Source: Candidatus Endomicrobiellum cryptotermitis (GTDB taxonomy: Bacteria; Elusimicrobiota; Endomicrobiia; Endomicrobiales; Endomicrobiaceae). Taken from it: DNA of 55,106 nt. Positions 37,123 to 45,812 of this stretch are shown one piece after another (position 1 is the first letter of the stretch; each line of letters starts with the position of its first letter). The notes beneath the pieces are model-generated. The model searched no databases. It had not been told where the DNA came from and was given only the letters and a program-made list of their open reading frames with translations. A program made the translations under genes and the position numbers. The stretch covers positions 1 to 55,106 of the forward strand of contig JAIRNY010000016.1 of the NCBI GenBank assembly GCA_031257835.1, in the 5' to 3' direction.

Positions 37123-37587
37123 TTAACAAGTACAGCTTTCCATTTTTTCTATTTGTTTAATCTTTTCTATTCTCCTAGAATGCCTTTCTTTAAACGGAGT
37201 TTCAAGGAATATTTTTATCCTATGACATACTTGACTAACAGTGGCTGTCCTAGAACCCAGACACACAATGTTTGCACAATTGTGCCTTGCAGCAAGCCTT
37301 GCTGTGTCTTCATCCCAACAAACAGCTGCAATAACACCTTTTACTTTATTGGCAGCAATAGACATCCCTATACCTGTACCACATATTAAAACACCTTTGT
37401 AAACTTCATTGTTTGCTACTGATTTTGCAACTTTTAAAGCATAATCTGGATAATCACAATTACCATTTCCACAAAAACCAAAATCTATGACTTCATACCC
37501 TAAATCTTTTAAATAATTCTTTACGTTTTCTCTTATCTCTATAGCTGCATGATCAGTACCAAAAGCAATTCTTTTTACGGTTTCCAT
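37123..37587 (-). CDS. rpiB: Ribose-5-phosphate isomerase B
   Basis: Interconverts ribose-5-phosphate and ribulose-5-phosphate. 154 residues with GTDHAAIEIRE at the start, the catalytic Cys in LICGTGIGMSIAANK and the second site NCANIVCLGSRT. The RpiB/LacAB family also includes allose-phosphate isomerases, but the setting with transketolase and deoB supports RpiB. Located about 49 bases downstream of tpiA. Confidence 0.92.
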   Translation of the reverse strand: METVKRIAFGTDHAAIEIRENVKNYLKDLGYEVIDFGFCGNGNCDYPDYALKVAKSVANNEVYKGVLICGTGIGMSIAANKVKGVIAAVCWDEDTARLAARHNCANIVCLGSRTATVSQVCHRIKIFLETPFKERHSRRIEKIKQIEKMESCTC

Positions 37588-37636
37588 GGGAGAAGTTCCT
37601 ATAGAATTTAGTTTGTTTATGTTTAATATATAAAAT

Positions 37637-38392
37637 CTAATTCTTAAAATACTTTACAAGTTTTATAAAAGATTCAACTTCTAAACTTGCACCACCAACT
37701 AAACCGCCATCTATATCAGACTGTTTCATAAGTTCAGAAACGTTGTCAGGCTTTACAGACCCACCATAAAGAATCCTTACCTTATCAGCAGCGTTTTTAT
37801 AAAGTTGGGAATATATCTCTCTTATAAAAGCGTGCACTTCTTGAGCCTGTTGTGGAGTTGCTGTCTTGCCTGTACCTATTGCCCATACTGGCTCATAAGC
37901 AATAACTAATTTAGAAGCTTCTTCTTGGCTAAGATCTGACAAAGATTCTTTAACTTGCTTTTTTATAACTTTAAAAGTAGTGTTCTCTTCTCTTTCTTTT
38001 AGAGTTTCCCCTACACAAACTATCGGAACAATGTCATTTAGTGAGGCTGCTTTTACTTTTTTATTTACAGTTTTATCAACTTCTCCAAAATACTGTCTAC
38101 GTTCTGAATGCCCAATTAAAACGTATGAGCAACCTGCATCTTTTAGCATGGACGCAGACACCTCACCTGTAAAAGCTCCCTTTTCTTCCCAAAAAAGGTT
38201 TTGAGCACCAACTTTTATATTTAAACCTTTAACTTCATTGTAGACCGCATTGGTAGATATAAACGTAGGGAATACCAGAACATCTACATCTTTTACATCA
38301 GAAACTGCAGTTTTAAGCATATGCACAAAACTTACAGACTCTGCAATAGTTTTATTCATTTTCCAATTGCCAGCCATTAATGGTTTTCTCAT
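37637..38392 (-). CDS. tpiA: Triosephosphate isomerase
   Basis: Glycolytic enzyme, 251 residues, complete: GNWKMNKT with the catalytic Lys, IGHSERR with the His, AYEPVWAIGTGKTA with the Glu, and the C-terminal phosphate loop ILYGGSV. First gene after a good promoter at 38424-38453, so it probably heads the tpiA-rpiB-transketolase-deoB-(punA)-pdp-recJ-mtnP-cdd transcript. Confidence 0.97.
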   Translation of the reverse strand: MRKPLMAGNWKMNKTIAESVSFVHMLKTAVSDVKDVDVLVFPTFISTNAVYNEVKGLNIKVGAQNLFWEEKGAFTGEVSASMLKDAGCSYVLIGHSERRQYFGEVDKTVNKKVKAASLNDIVPIVCVGETLKEREENTTFKVIKKQVKESLSDLSQEEASKLVIAYEPVWAIGTGKTATPQQAQEVHAFIREIYSQLYKNAADKVRILYGGSVKPDNVSELMKQSDIDGGLVGGASLEVESFIKLVKYFKN

Positions 38393-38423
38393 ATCAATAC
38401 CCCATATTGCGTTGATTTTAGTT

Positions 38424-38453
38424 ATTATACTAGATTTCTCATTGATTTTTCAA
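38424..38453 (-). promoter_or_regulatory. Sigma-70 type promoter for the tpiA to cdd gene cluster
   Basis: On the minus strand TTGAAA (38453-38448) and a perfect TATAAT (38429-38424) are 18 bases apart, about 30 bases before the tpiA ATG. It lies over the last codons of the decayed YhcG gene, so that gene's downstream end has been kept or reshaped as control sequence. Confidence 0.6.
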
Positions 38454-39370
38454 TTTTTGCCACCCAAATCATAGATTTTACTTCATCAATCTGTCTCATT
38501 AACTTCCGTCTTATAATTAATTTTAGATATTGGTTCATTTGCCCTGCATATTCGACTTTCATATCGCCGATTTTCAAGTCTATTAGTACGTAAGCTTTCA
38601 AAAGTTTATTATAAAAGACCATATCAACATAGTAGTTATTTTTACCGATATTTATTCTTTGCTGAGCCCCTACAAACACAAAATCCCTCCCTAATTCCAG
38701 CAAAAAATCTTCAATATGGCGTAATAAGTTTATACTCAAGTTCTTTTTCAAGAATAGGCTTATTCTCTTTAAGTCCTAAAAATTCAAAAACCATAGGAGT
38801 TTTTAAAATATCTTCTGGTTTATTTAACTCCAATCCTTTATTTGAAAGCTCTAAAACTTTTTGTTTATTCATTTTCTCATTCGATAACAAAAGCCTTTAA
38901 AAAAGAGAAGTTTCTACTTGCTTTTGCAAGTCTCTGACAGACCAATTTGAATTTATACATTCTTTTTCATAAAAAGAACGAGCATCGTTATCTTTTATAG
39001 TTAAAAGCTCACAATAGTGTGTCCAAGTTAATTGTCCAGTCACCGATTGGACAATTGGATATGTAAGATAAAACAATCGCATATTTGCAAGACCAGAACG
39101 TGAAAAACCTCGTCCTAATTGCTTTGTAAGTTTTTTTGAAAGTTCAATCAATAGTTTATCCCCATATCTAGATTTAACTTTTCCATCTTGCTCTTTCTCC
39201 ACTGTTATTTGCCCTATTTGCCAGTAAGTTTTTAATGATTGATTATTAATGTCTCTAAATATGATTTTTCTTGAACTTGCCATTAATGCTCTAATTTTTG
39301 AAACAACGTCATCAATCAAATCATTATTTGTATGTTTGATTGTAAAAGATCTTACTTTTTTCGATTTCAT
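38425..39370 (-). pseudogene. YhcG/DUF1016-family PD-(D/E)XK nuclease gene, broken
   Basis: The N-terminal domain is intact (38897-39370: TYWQIGQITVEKEQ, GRGFSRSGLANMRLFYL, WTHYCELLTIKD) but stops at TSLF. The same frame continues past this TAA with RLLLSNEKMNKQKV and PEDILKTPMVFEFLGLKENK, then a frameshift leads to the nuclease domain (38425-38751: INLLRHIEDFLLELGRDF, VDMVFYNKLLKAYVLIDLK). The catalytic Asp and the lysine-containing DLK triad are still legible. After GQMNQYL a third lesion destroys the C-terminal tail. These proteins are thought to act on DNA, often near restriction systems. Confidence 0.88.
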
Positions 39371-39419
39371 ATTTTCCCTTTTTATTTTATCAATATTTTA
39401 TTCTTTTAGAATCTAATAT

Positions 39420-40664
39420 CTATTTTAGTTTTGTACAATTTTCGCAACACATTTTATATGCCAATAAAGCCTGTGGAAAAACTTCAAGAACTTTTTCCAT
39501 AACTCCTGAAAAAACTGATATCGCCATCCCATAATTTGTTATAGGCACACCTAACTGGTTTGCTTTATCTAACCGTGCAAGCATGCCTTTTCTATTTAAA
39601 GTGCATGCACCACAATGTATTATTAAGCTATATTTTGAAAGATTCTTTGGATAATCCTGTCCTGATACATATTCTACAACTAAATCTTTTTTTGTGTACT
39701 CTCTAATCCAGTTAGGAATTTTTACTCTACCTATGTCATCTGTAGAAGCGTGATGCGTACAAGCTTCTGCAATTAAAACTTTATCCTTATCTTTTAAAGA
39801 GTTAATTTTAGCAGCGCCTTTTGCCATATCAACAATATCAGATTTATCCGCAGCATAAATTATTGAAAAAGTTGTAAGCTTAACATTTTTTGGAGTTTTT
39901 ATAGCTATAGTTTTAACAACTTGAGAATCTGTTATTACAAGCGCTGGAGGTTCTTTAAGAGCTTTTAAAGCTATTTCATATTCTCTATCTTGAACGGTAT
40001 AAGAAGCAGCGTTTAAATCTAAAATATGTCTTAATGTTTGCACTTGAGGCATTATTATTTTACCTTTAGGAGCACCTAAATCTATAGGCATAACTAAAAT
40101 TACCGTATCATTTTTTTTTACTATATTTTTTAATGATATATAGTTTTCTATATAGTTATCTGGCAAAATTTCTAAAAGTATTTTTTTTAAACTATTTAAA
40201 AAAATATCTCTGTTACTATTAACATTTGAAAATTGTAAAATATTTTTTGAATATGTTTGTAATCTGTTTAAGAACTCTTCGCTTGGTTCTTGTAAATCTG
40301 TTTTACTTATAACAATAACCACTTTAGTGTTTCTTTTATTTGCTTCTTTAACAACATTTTCTTCATAAATACCAAACTTATTAAATTCACACATTAGAAC
40401 AACAATATCACAGCTATCAAAAGCTCTTTTAGTTTTTTCTACTCTAGCTTCCCCTAAACTAGATTTATCATCAACGCCTGCTGTATCAAATAAAGTTATA
40501 GGTCCTAATGGATTAAGTTCCATTTGCTTATGGACAACATCTGTAGTAGTTCCTTCCATGTTAGAAACAATAGACGTTTGTTGATTTGTTATAAAATTCA
40601 TAAGAGAAGATTTTCCAACATTTGTCCTACCAAATATGCCAATCTGTATAGTTAGTGCTTTCAC
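39420..40664 (-). CDS. hydF: [FeFe]-hydrogenase maturation GTPase HydF
   Basis: Scaffold that assembles the di-iron subcluster and delivers it to [FeFe]-hydrogenase. The GTPase domain has GRTNVGKSS near residue 12 and DTAG near 59. The C-terminal cluster-binding domain has CTHHASTDDIGRVKIP and HCGACTLNRKGM, matching CxHx(n)HCxxC. 414 residues, full length. It starts at GTG with GGAGGG closely upstream. HydE, HydG and the hydrogenase are not in the window, but retention of hydF implies that the cell makes or uses hydrogen. Confidence 0.95.
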   Translation of the reverse strand: MKALTIQIGIFGRTNVGKSSLMNFITNQQTSIVSNMEGTTTDVVHKQMELNPLGPITLFDTAGVDDKSSLGEARVEKTKRAFDSCDIVVLMCEFNKFGIYEENVVKEANKRNTKVVIVISKTDLQEPSEEFLNRLQTYSKNILQFSNVNSNRDIFLNSLKKILLEILPDNYIENYISLKNIVKKNDTVILVMPIDLGAPKGKIIMPQVQTLRHILDLNAASYTVQDREYEIALKALKEPPALVITDSQVVKTIAIKTPKNVKLTTFSIIYAADKSDIVDMAKGAAKINSLKDKDKVLIAEACTHHASTDDIGRVKIPNWIREYTKKDLVVEYVSGQDYPKNLSKYSLIIHCGACTLNRKGMLARLDKANQLGVPITNYGMAISVFSGVMEKVLEVFPQALLAYKMCCENCTKLK

Positions 40665-40702
40665 ATTCCCTCCAATATAAACAGTCTACAAAAAAATATT
40701 AA

Positions 40703-42703
40703 CTATTTTCCTGTCTTTCTAATTAAATAATCAGAAATTGCAACCATAGACAAAAATTTTTTTAACAATTTTTTATGCTCATTAGTTTCGTGTGAGATAG
40801 TCAACTTAGAATTGTTTAAAGTATAAAATGTTTGTTTTTGAGAAAAAATATCTTTACAAACTGCATAATTTTTATTAAATATATAATCTCCGTAAATCAT
40901 TACATGATCTTCGGATTTTTTAGAAAACAAGTTTTTCCCTTCAGACATATATTCCACATCTGACAAAGACAGATTATACAAAGTTGGCATTATATCTAGA
41001 TGGCAACCAAAAACTGTGTTATCATATTCTTTAGGTTTTAAAGTATTAGGGACATACAAATAAAAAGGAACTCTAATACTGTCAAAAAAATTTTCTATAT
41101 TGTAGTTGTTAAAGTTATGATCACCTGTCACAGCTATTATTGTGTTTGAGGCATATTTTGAACTTTTAACTTTAGAAATAAACCTACCCAACATTTCATT
41201 AGAGTATTGATATGACGCAAATCTTTTTTTTGCTTCACTCATATCTTGTATATTATTTTTTAAACTGTCAGGAATTTCTAAAGGTAAAACACTATACCTA
41301 TCATGGATTGTGTAGGGAGGATGGTTAGTAGTTGTTAAAACATATATAAAATTTCCATTACTGCTTTTAGATAAAGTTTCAAAAACTAAATCAAAAAGAT
41401 ATTCGTCATATACTCCCCAAGGCCCTCTAGGAAAATCTTTTTTTATAATTCCAGCACTTAAAACCTCATTGAAACCTAAATTTAATGCAAAAGATCCAAA
41501 ATTGCGCCAACTAGTATTGTCTCCATATATAAAAAAAGATTTATAATTGTTTTGGTTATATGGCGCTACTGAAGCTAAAGGATAACTTTTGTATGCATAC
41601 TTGGATTGAGACAAACAAATAGAATTTGGCCGTACTACTGTATTTAAAAGTGTTGCTTCTATAGCAGTTATAGTAACACTACCTTCAGATGAAAAATTAT
41701 AAAAAACTATATCTTTGTCAAAATGTTCTTTTAGCTTGCCCAAAACGTTAAATTTTTCCGAGTTGTACTTAATTAAATCGTTCCCAAAACTTTCCATAAC
41801 AATAAGTATAACGTTGGGTTTTAGTTCTTCTATTTTCTTGTTTTTGGCAATCCTTAATACAAGAGATTCTTCAGGGTTGTCTTTGGGTATATCTTCAACA
41901 TCTTTATCTAAAAAATCTGCAAAAGCTTGCCTAATATCGTTTTCGTAACCCGTTTTTAAAATATAATCAATTCCGTCATCTCTAGAAGCTTTTAATTTAT
42001 GTTCAAATGCTCTTTGTAATGTAAATAAACAATTAATGGCAGTTTTGTTTAAGAATGTGTTTGATGATATGTCAGAATATACGCCAATAGGTTGTAAACC
42101 AACACTACCTCTTATCATCAAAAATAATGAAAACAACAGAACAACTGATATAAAAACTCTAAAAAATATTTTTGGCAAACGAAAATTATATTCTTTAAAT
42201 CTTAAAAGTTTATTAGATAAAAAGAAAACTAACAAAAAAAGAAAAACAACTCCAGAACATATTAAAAACAAATTATAGTTCTCATAAAAAGTTTTTATTA
42301 AAGCTAAAGTGTCGTCTTCAACAAAACCAAAAACTAAAATATTAAGATGATCTTTAAAATACGAATAAAAATCAAAATCTATACAAAACAATGTTAATAT
42401 AGTCCCTATAAAAAAAGTATAGTAATATTTTAAAAGTGAGCTAAAAAATTTGAAGTAGGATTTTTGGCCTATAATAAACAAAACAACAAACAAAAGCACA
42501 GGCGGCGCATTTACAGCAGCTATTGCTGACAGGTCAAATCTAAACCCCATGTAAAAGGATTTAAAAATATCTAATCTAAAACCACTTAAATCTATCCCTT
42601 TGCTAAAATAAACAAAAAAAATAAATCTATAAAGAGACATAAACAACAAAAATATAAAATTAAGTACTATTATTTTTAAAGGTATTGTTTTAAAAAAAGT
42701 CAT
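40703..42703 (-). CDS. Membrane sulfatase-family (LTA synthase-like) phosphotransferase
   Basis: 666 residues: five membrane helices in the first 215 residues, then a periplasmic alkaline-phosphatase-superfamily domain. Metal-site motifs are visible: ILIVMESFGNDLI (first Glu), the probable nucleophile Thr in EGSVTITAIEATL, and TGDHNFNN with Asp-His. This architecture is shared by lipoteichoic-acid synthases, OpgB-type phosphoglycerol transferases and phosphoethanolamine transferases. In a Gram-negative-type cell with lipoproteins and a Wzy-like protein, transfer of phosphoglycerol or a similar group to an envelope glycan is plausible. Substrate unknown. Confidence 0.8.
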   Translation of the reverse strand: MTFFKTIPLKIIVLNFIFLLFMSLYRFIFFVYFSKGIDLSGFRLDIFKSFYMGFRFDLSAIAAVNAPPVLLFVVLFIIGQKSYFKFFSSLLKYYYTFFIGTILTLFCIDFDFYSYFKDHLNILVFGFVEDDTLALIKTFYENYNLFLICSGVVFLFLLVFFLSNKLLRFKEYNFRLPKIFFRVFISVVLLFSLFLMIRGSVGLQPIGVYSDISSNTFLNKTAINCLFTLQRAFEHKLKASRDDGIDYILKTGYENDIRQAFADFLDKDVEDIPKDNPEESLVLRIAKNKKIEELKPNVILIVMESFGNDLIKYNSEKFNVLGKLKEHFDKDIVFYNFSSEGSVTITAIEATLLNTVVRPNSICLSQSKYAYKSYPLASVAPYNQNNYKSFFIYGDNTSWRNFGSFALNLGFNEVLSAGIIKKDFPRGPWGVYDEYLFDLVFETLSKSSNGNFIYVLTTTNHPPYTIHDRYSVLPLEIPDSLKNNIQDMSEAKKRFASYQYSNEMLGRFISKVKSSKYASNTIIAVTGDHNFNNYNIENFFDSIRVPFYLYVPNTLKPKEYDNTVFGCHLDIMPTLYNLSLSDVEYMSEGKNLFSKKSEDHVMIYGDYIFNKNYAVCKDIFSQKQTFYTLNNSKLTISHETNEHKKLLKKFLSMVAISDYLIRKTGK

Positions 42704-42711
42704 ATGATGCT

Positions 42712-44079
42712 CTATTTAGTTAAATAATGTATTATATTTTTTGCTGCTTGTTTTCCCATGCCCATTGCAGAAATAACAGTGGTACCTCCAACAATATCTC
42801 CTCCTGCAAAAACGCCTGCAAGAGATGTCATATAAGTTTCATCACATAAGACATGTCCTTTAGCGTCTGTTTTTAATGCTCTTGTAAGAGAAGTCAAAAT
42901 TGGGTTTGGGTTGAGCCCTAAAGCTAAAATAACCATATCTGTTTCTAAAATATAATTAGAACCTCCTAGAGCTTTTGGGTTTCTTCTTCCTGATTTGTCA
43001 GGTTCTGTAAGTTCAACTTTTACACATTCAACAGCTTTAACAAAACCCTTTTCATCGCCAATAAATTTTATTGGTTTTGTTAGTATAACAAATTCTATGC
43101 CTTCTTCTTTTGCGTGTATACGTTCTTCTAACCTTGCAGGCATTTCGCTTTCTGATCTTCTATATATAAGCTTTACACTTTCAGCTCCAAGCCTTATTGC
43201 TGTTCTTGCTGAATCCATTGCAGTATTTCCACCACCTACTACAACAACATTTTTGCCTTTATATACTGGTGTGTCATAATTAGGAAAATCATAAGAACGC
43301 ATTAAGTTAACTCTAACTAAAAACTCATTTGCGCAATATATATGGTTTAAATTTTCTCCAGGAAGGTTTGGAAATATAGGTAAGCCAGCTCCTACAGCTA
43401 TAAATATAGCTTTAAATCCTTCTTCAAACAAATCTTGTACTGTTTTTGTTCTCCCTATAAGGGTATTTAGGACAAATTTCATGCCAAGATTTTTTAACTT
43501 ATTTAATTCTATATCTAAAACTTCTTTAGGAAGCCTAAACTCTGGTATGCCATATCTTAAAACACCACCAGTATTGTGAAGAGATTCAAAAACTGTAACA
43601 TCGTATCCTTGTTTTAATAAACCTCCGCCGCATGTAAGACCTGCAGGACCAGAACCTATAACAGCAATTTTTACATTATTTTTTTTTATACAAACATTTT
43701 CATCTTTATCATTTGCTGTAACATCTGCAGCATAACGCTCTAAATTTCCTATAGCAATGCTTTCGTTTTTAATTTCTAAAACACAATTTTTTTCGCATTG
43801 GTTTTCTTGAGGACAAACCCTACCACATACTGCAGGGAGACTAGTTTTTTGATTTAAAACTTCTATAGCAGCTTTTGGCTTATCTTCTAAAAGGCACTTT
43901 ATAAAGCCGGGTATATTAATCTCTACTGAACATCCTTTTACACACATAGGAGTCTTACATTGCAAACATCTTTTTGCTTCTAAAAGCATTTCTTCTTTAG
44001 TGTATCCTATGTTTACTTGTTTAAAATCTTTTTTCCTTATTTGTGGATCTCTTTGTGGCATTTTTATTTTGTGTGACAT
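42712..44079 (-). CDS. nfnB: NADPH-binding large subunit of NfnAB-type transhydrogenase
   Basis: Glutamate-synthase-small-subunit-like flavoprotein, 455 residues. The N-terminal region binds two [4Fe-4S] clusters (CLQCKTPMCVKGC; VCGRVCPQENQCEKNC), followed by FAD and NADPH Rossmann motifs (VIGSGPAGLTCGG; VVVGGGNTAMDSARTA) and FAGGDIVGGTTV near the end. Next to nfnA it forms the electron-bifurcating NADH-dependent ferredoxin:NADP+ oxidoreductase. I prefer the ATG at 44079 with GGAG five bases before it; the open frame reaches a GTG at 44085. It overlaps nfnA. Confidence 0.88.
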   Translation of the reverse strand: MSHKIKMPQRDPQIRKKDFKQVNIGYTKEEMLLEAKRCLQCKTPMCVKGCSVEINIPGFIKCLLEDKPKAAIEVLNQKTSLPAVCGRVCPQENQCEKNCVLEIKNESIAIGNLERYAADVTANDKDENVCIKKNNVKIAVIGSGPAGLTCGGGLLKQGYDVTVFESLHNTGGVLRYGIPEFRLPKEVLDIELNKLKNLGMKFVLNTLIGRTKTVQDLFEEGFKAIFIAVGAGLPIFPNLPGENLNHIYCANEFLVRVNLMRSYDFPNYDTPVYKGKNVVVVGGGNTAMDSARTAIRLGAESVKLIYRRSESEMPARLEERIHAKEEGIEFVILTKPIKFIGDEKGFVKAVECVKVELTEPDKSGRRNPKALGGSNYILETDMVILALGLNPNPILTSLTRALKTDAKGHVLCDETYMTSLAGVFAGGDIVGGTTVISAMGMGKQAAKNIIHYLTK

Positions 44080-44909
44080 TTGCACTCCATATTGTAAGAA
44101 AAAATATCAAGCGATACTTTTTCAAGATTTTTATATAACCCTAAGCGTAAAGAAAGTTCTTTCCATGCTATAGAATGGCCATCAAATTCTGGACCGTCAA
44201 CACAAGCAAATCTCGTTTTATTGTCAACAGTAACCCGACAGGCGCCACACATTCCAGTACCATCAAGCATTATAGGATTTAAAGAAACTATTGTTTTTAT
44301 ACTTTTTCCTTTTGTAAGATCAGAAACTGCTTTCATCATAGGAATAGGCCCTATGGCATATACAACATCTACTTTTTCTTTAACTATAACATTCTTTAAA
44401 ACGTCTGTAACAAAACCTTTTAATCCATAAGTGCCATCATTAGTAGCAAACAATAGCTCGTCACTAACTTCTTTTAATTCTTCTTCTAGTATTATTAAAT
44501 CTTTACTTCTTGCGCCAATTATCGTAACTATTTTATTTCCTACTTTTTTTAACTCTTTTACTACAGGTAAAACTTCAGCAGCGCCTACCCCGCCAGCTAC
44601 TGCTACAAATACACCATACTTTTTTATCTCTGTTGGGTGACCTAACGGTCCAACAAAATCTTTTATAACGTCTCCCTGAGCTAATAAAGAAAGTTGCAAA
44701 GTGCTTTTTCCTACTACTTGAAAAATTATCCTAACACTACCTTTATCGACATCTATACCTGCAACTGTTAAAGGAACACGTTCGCCTTTATCCTCAATCC
44801 TAAATATTATAAATTGACCTGCTTTAGCATTTTTTGCAATTTCTGGGGCATAAATTTCCATAGAGTAAACATTGTTGCCTATCTCTTCTTTTTTTAAAAT
44901 TTTATACAT
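44064..44909 (-). CDS. nfnA: NADH-binding small subunit of NfnAB-type transhydrogenase
   Basis: 281 residues of the ferredoxin-reductase fold, close to dihydroorotate dehydrogenase electron-transfer subunits. FAD-binding REDOX loop AKAGQFIIFRIEDKGERVPL near residue 28; NAD site VAVAGGVGAAEVLP near 105; C-terminal [2Fe-2S] ligands in MCGACRVTV and RFACVDGPEFDGH. I take the ATG at 44909, preceded by GGAGAGG; the open frame extends 16 codons further without homology. With NfnB it balances NADH, NADPH and ferredoxin, fitting a fermentative hydrogen metabolism with hydF nearby. Confidence 0.88.
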   Translation of the reverse strand: MYKILKKEEIGNNVYSMEIYAPEIAKNAKAGQFIIFRIEDKGERVPLTVAGIDVDKGSVRIIFQVVGKSTLQLSLLAQGDVIKDFVGPLGHPTEIKKYGVFVAVAGGVGAAEVLPVVKELKKVGNKIVTIIGARSKDLIILEEELKEVSDELLFATNDGTYGLKGFVTDVLKNVIVKEKVDVVYAIGPIPMMKAVSDLTKGKSIKTIVSLNPIMLDGTGMCGACRVTVDNKTRFACVDGPEFDGHSIAWKELSLRLGLYKNLEKVSLDIFSYNMECKCHTK

Positions 44910-45016
44910 TTTCCTCTCCAGAAACATAAACCTAAGTGTTTTTAGCAGTTTTAACAAAGCTGCTGTAATCTTTTTAATTATAAATTTACAAAAATAACTT
45001 TATATATAAGCAATAC

Positions 45017-45041
45017 AAAAACTGCAGACTATGGTCTGCAG
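45017..45041 (-). terminator. Intrinsic terminator
   Basis: A perfect 8-bp stem (CTGCAGAC/GTCTGCAG) with a four-base loop, followed on the minus strand by TTTTT. It sits 33 bases after the stop of the ATPase/nuclease mini-gene and would end that transcript before nfnA. It is the only textbook intrinsic terminator I found in the window. Confidence 0.85.
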
Positions 45042-45073
45042 CATATAAAATTACTAGACTATCTCGGAAAATA

Positions 45074-45382
45074 TTAAAAATAACCAAACCTTACAAATTT
45101 ACATCCTATTTCTTTCCCAAATGCTATCGCCAATAATACAACATCATTACTTACATAACTCTTGTAATACTTTCTATCTCGTATTTGTTCAACGCCTTCT
45201 TGTAACAATTCTTTATTGCCTAAAAATAAATGTTTCATTGTACTTAAAAGCATTGACTTTCCAAATCGACGCAGTCGTGATAAAAAATAATATCCACCAT
45301 ATTTGGTAAGATTATATATACTCACTGCATTCTTATTATGTAACTTTTCAAATGTTTGTATCAATATTAGCCATATTTTCAT
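45074..45382 (-). pseudogene. Internally deleted AAA-ATPase/PD-(D/E)XK family gene (102-codon mini-gene)
   Basis: The N-terminal part matches the AAA-ATPase-like family (GGYYFLSRLRRFGKSMLL, with the Walker Lys-Ser but Pro changed to Leu). It joins directly, in frame, to the extreme C-terminal nuclease-associated end (EQIRDRKYYKSYV, VVLLAIAFGKEI). Several hundred residues in between are gone, and a shorter gap appears near residue 20 (NAVSIYNLTKY). Yet the frame is open, AAGGA lies seven bases before the ATG, a good promoter precedes and an intrinsic terminator follows. A related C-terminal end is at 54966-55106. Enzymatic activity is not possible; a small expressed protein is. Confidence 0.8.
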
Positions 45383-45421
45383 GTGTTTGTCCTTACATTA
45401 AACTGTCTATATATTTGGTTT

Positions 45422-45451
45422 ATTATATCATTTAACTTTAAAAAAACTCAA
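45422..45451 (-). promoter_or_regulatory. Sigma-70 type promoter of the ATPase/nuclease mini-gene
   Basis: On the minus strand TTGAGT (45451-45446) and a perfect TATAAT (45427-45422) are 18 bases apart, about 40 bases before the mini-gene ATG at 45382. Promoter, ribosome-binding site and terminator are thus all preserved around a gutted gene. Confidence 0.65.
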
Positions 45452-45662
45452 AAAATTTATGTAGTTTTTGAAAATAAATTTTTTAGGGGAAAAACGAACT
45501 CGAAGCATTAGGGCATAGTATCAGCGTGATAGTGGTTTCGTTGTGATATATTGGTGTAGGGGAGTTGGCAAGACAACGCTTATAATAACTTGACTTTTTT
45601 TAATTTAAATTATATTCCCTTTATACTTTATATATGATCTTTCATAAATATGGAGGTCTTAA

Positions 45663-45761
45663 ATGCATAGCTTATATTGTCTTGTATCCCTTTACGCATA
45701 CTTTGATTATTCACTAATGGACAAAGTTGTAATTCTAAAGAATGGGAGCATTGAATTATAG
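45663..45761 (+). CDS. Possible 32-residue small protein with strong ribosome-binding site
   Basis: ATG preceded by GGAGG at six bases, the best plus-strand ribosome-binding site in the window outside the 15.1-kb remnant. A TTGACT at 45590 with TATATT 15 bases on is a weak promoter candidate. The peptide begins MHSLYCLVSLYAYF and ends VVILKNGSIEL; the first half is hydrophobic. I recognise nothing. It could equally be the stump of a longer lost gene. Confidence 0.3.
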   Translation: MHSLYCLVSLYAYFDYSLMDKVVILKNGSIEL

Positions 45762-45812
45762 TCTATACTGCAACAATACAAATTCATTAATTTACAATTA
45801 TTTTATACGTTG

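Larger units (their letters stand above)
45383..45812. other. Intergenic stretch with promoter, ATPase remnant and a possible mini-ORF
   Basis: Contents seen: the minus-strand promoter at 45422-45451; a 16-codon plus-strand remnant reading VIYWCRGVGKTTLIIT (45543-45593), which resembles a P-loop of an ATPase but has no gene around it; and a short plus-strand ORF at 45663-45761. The rest shows nothing I can name. Confidence 0.5.
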
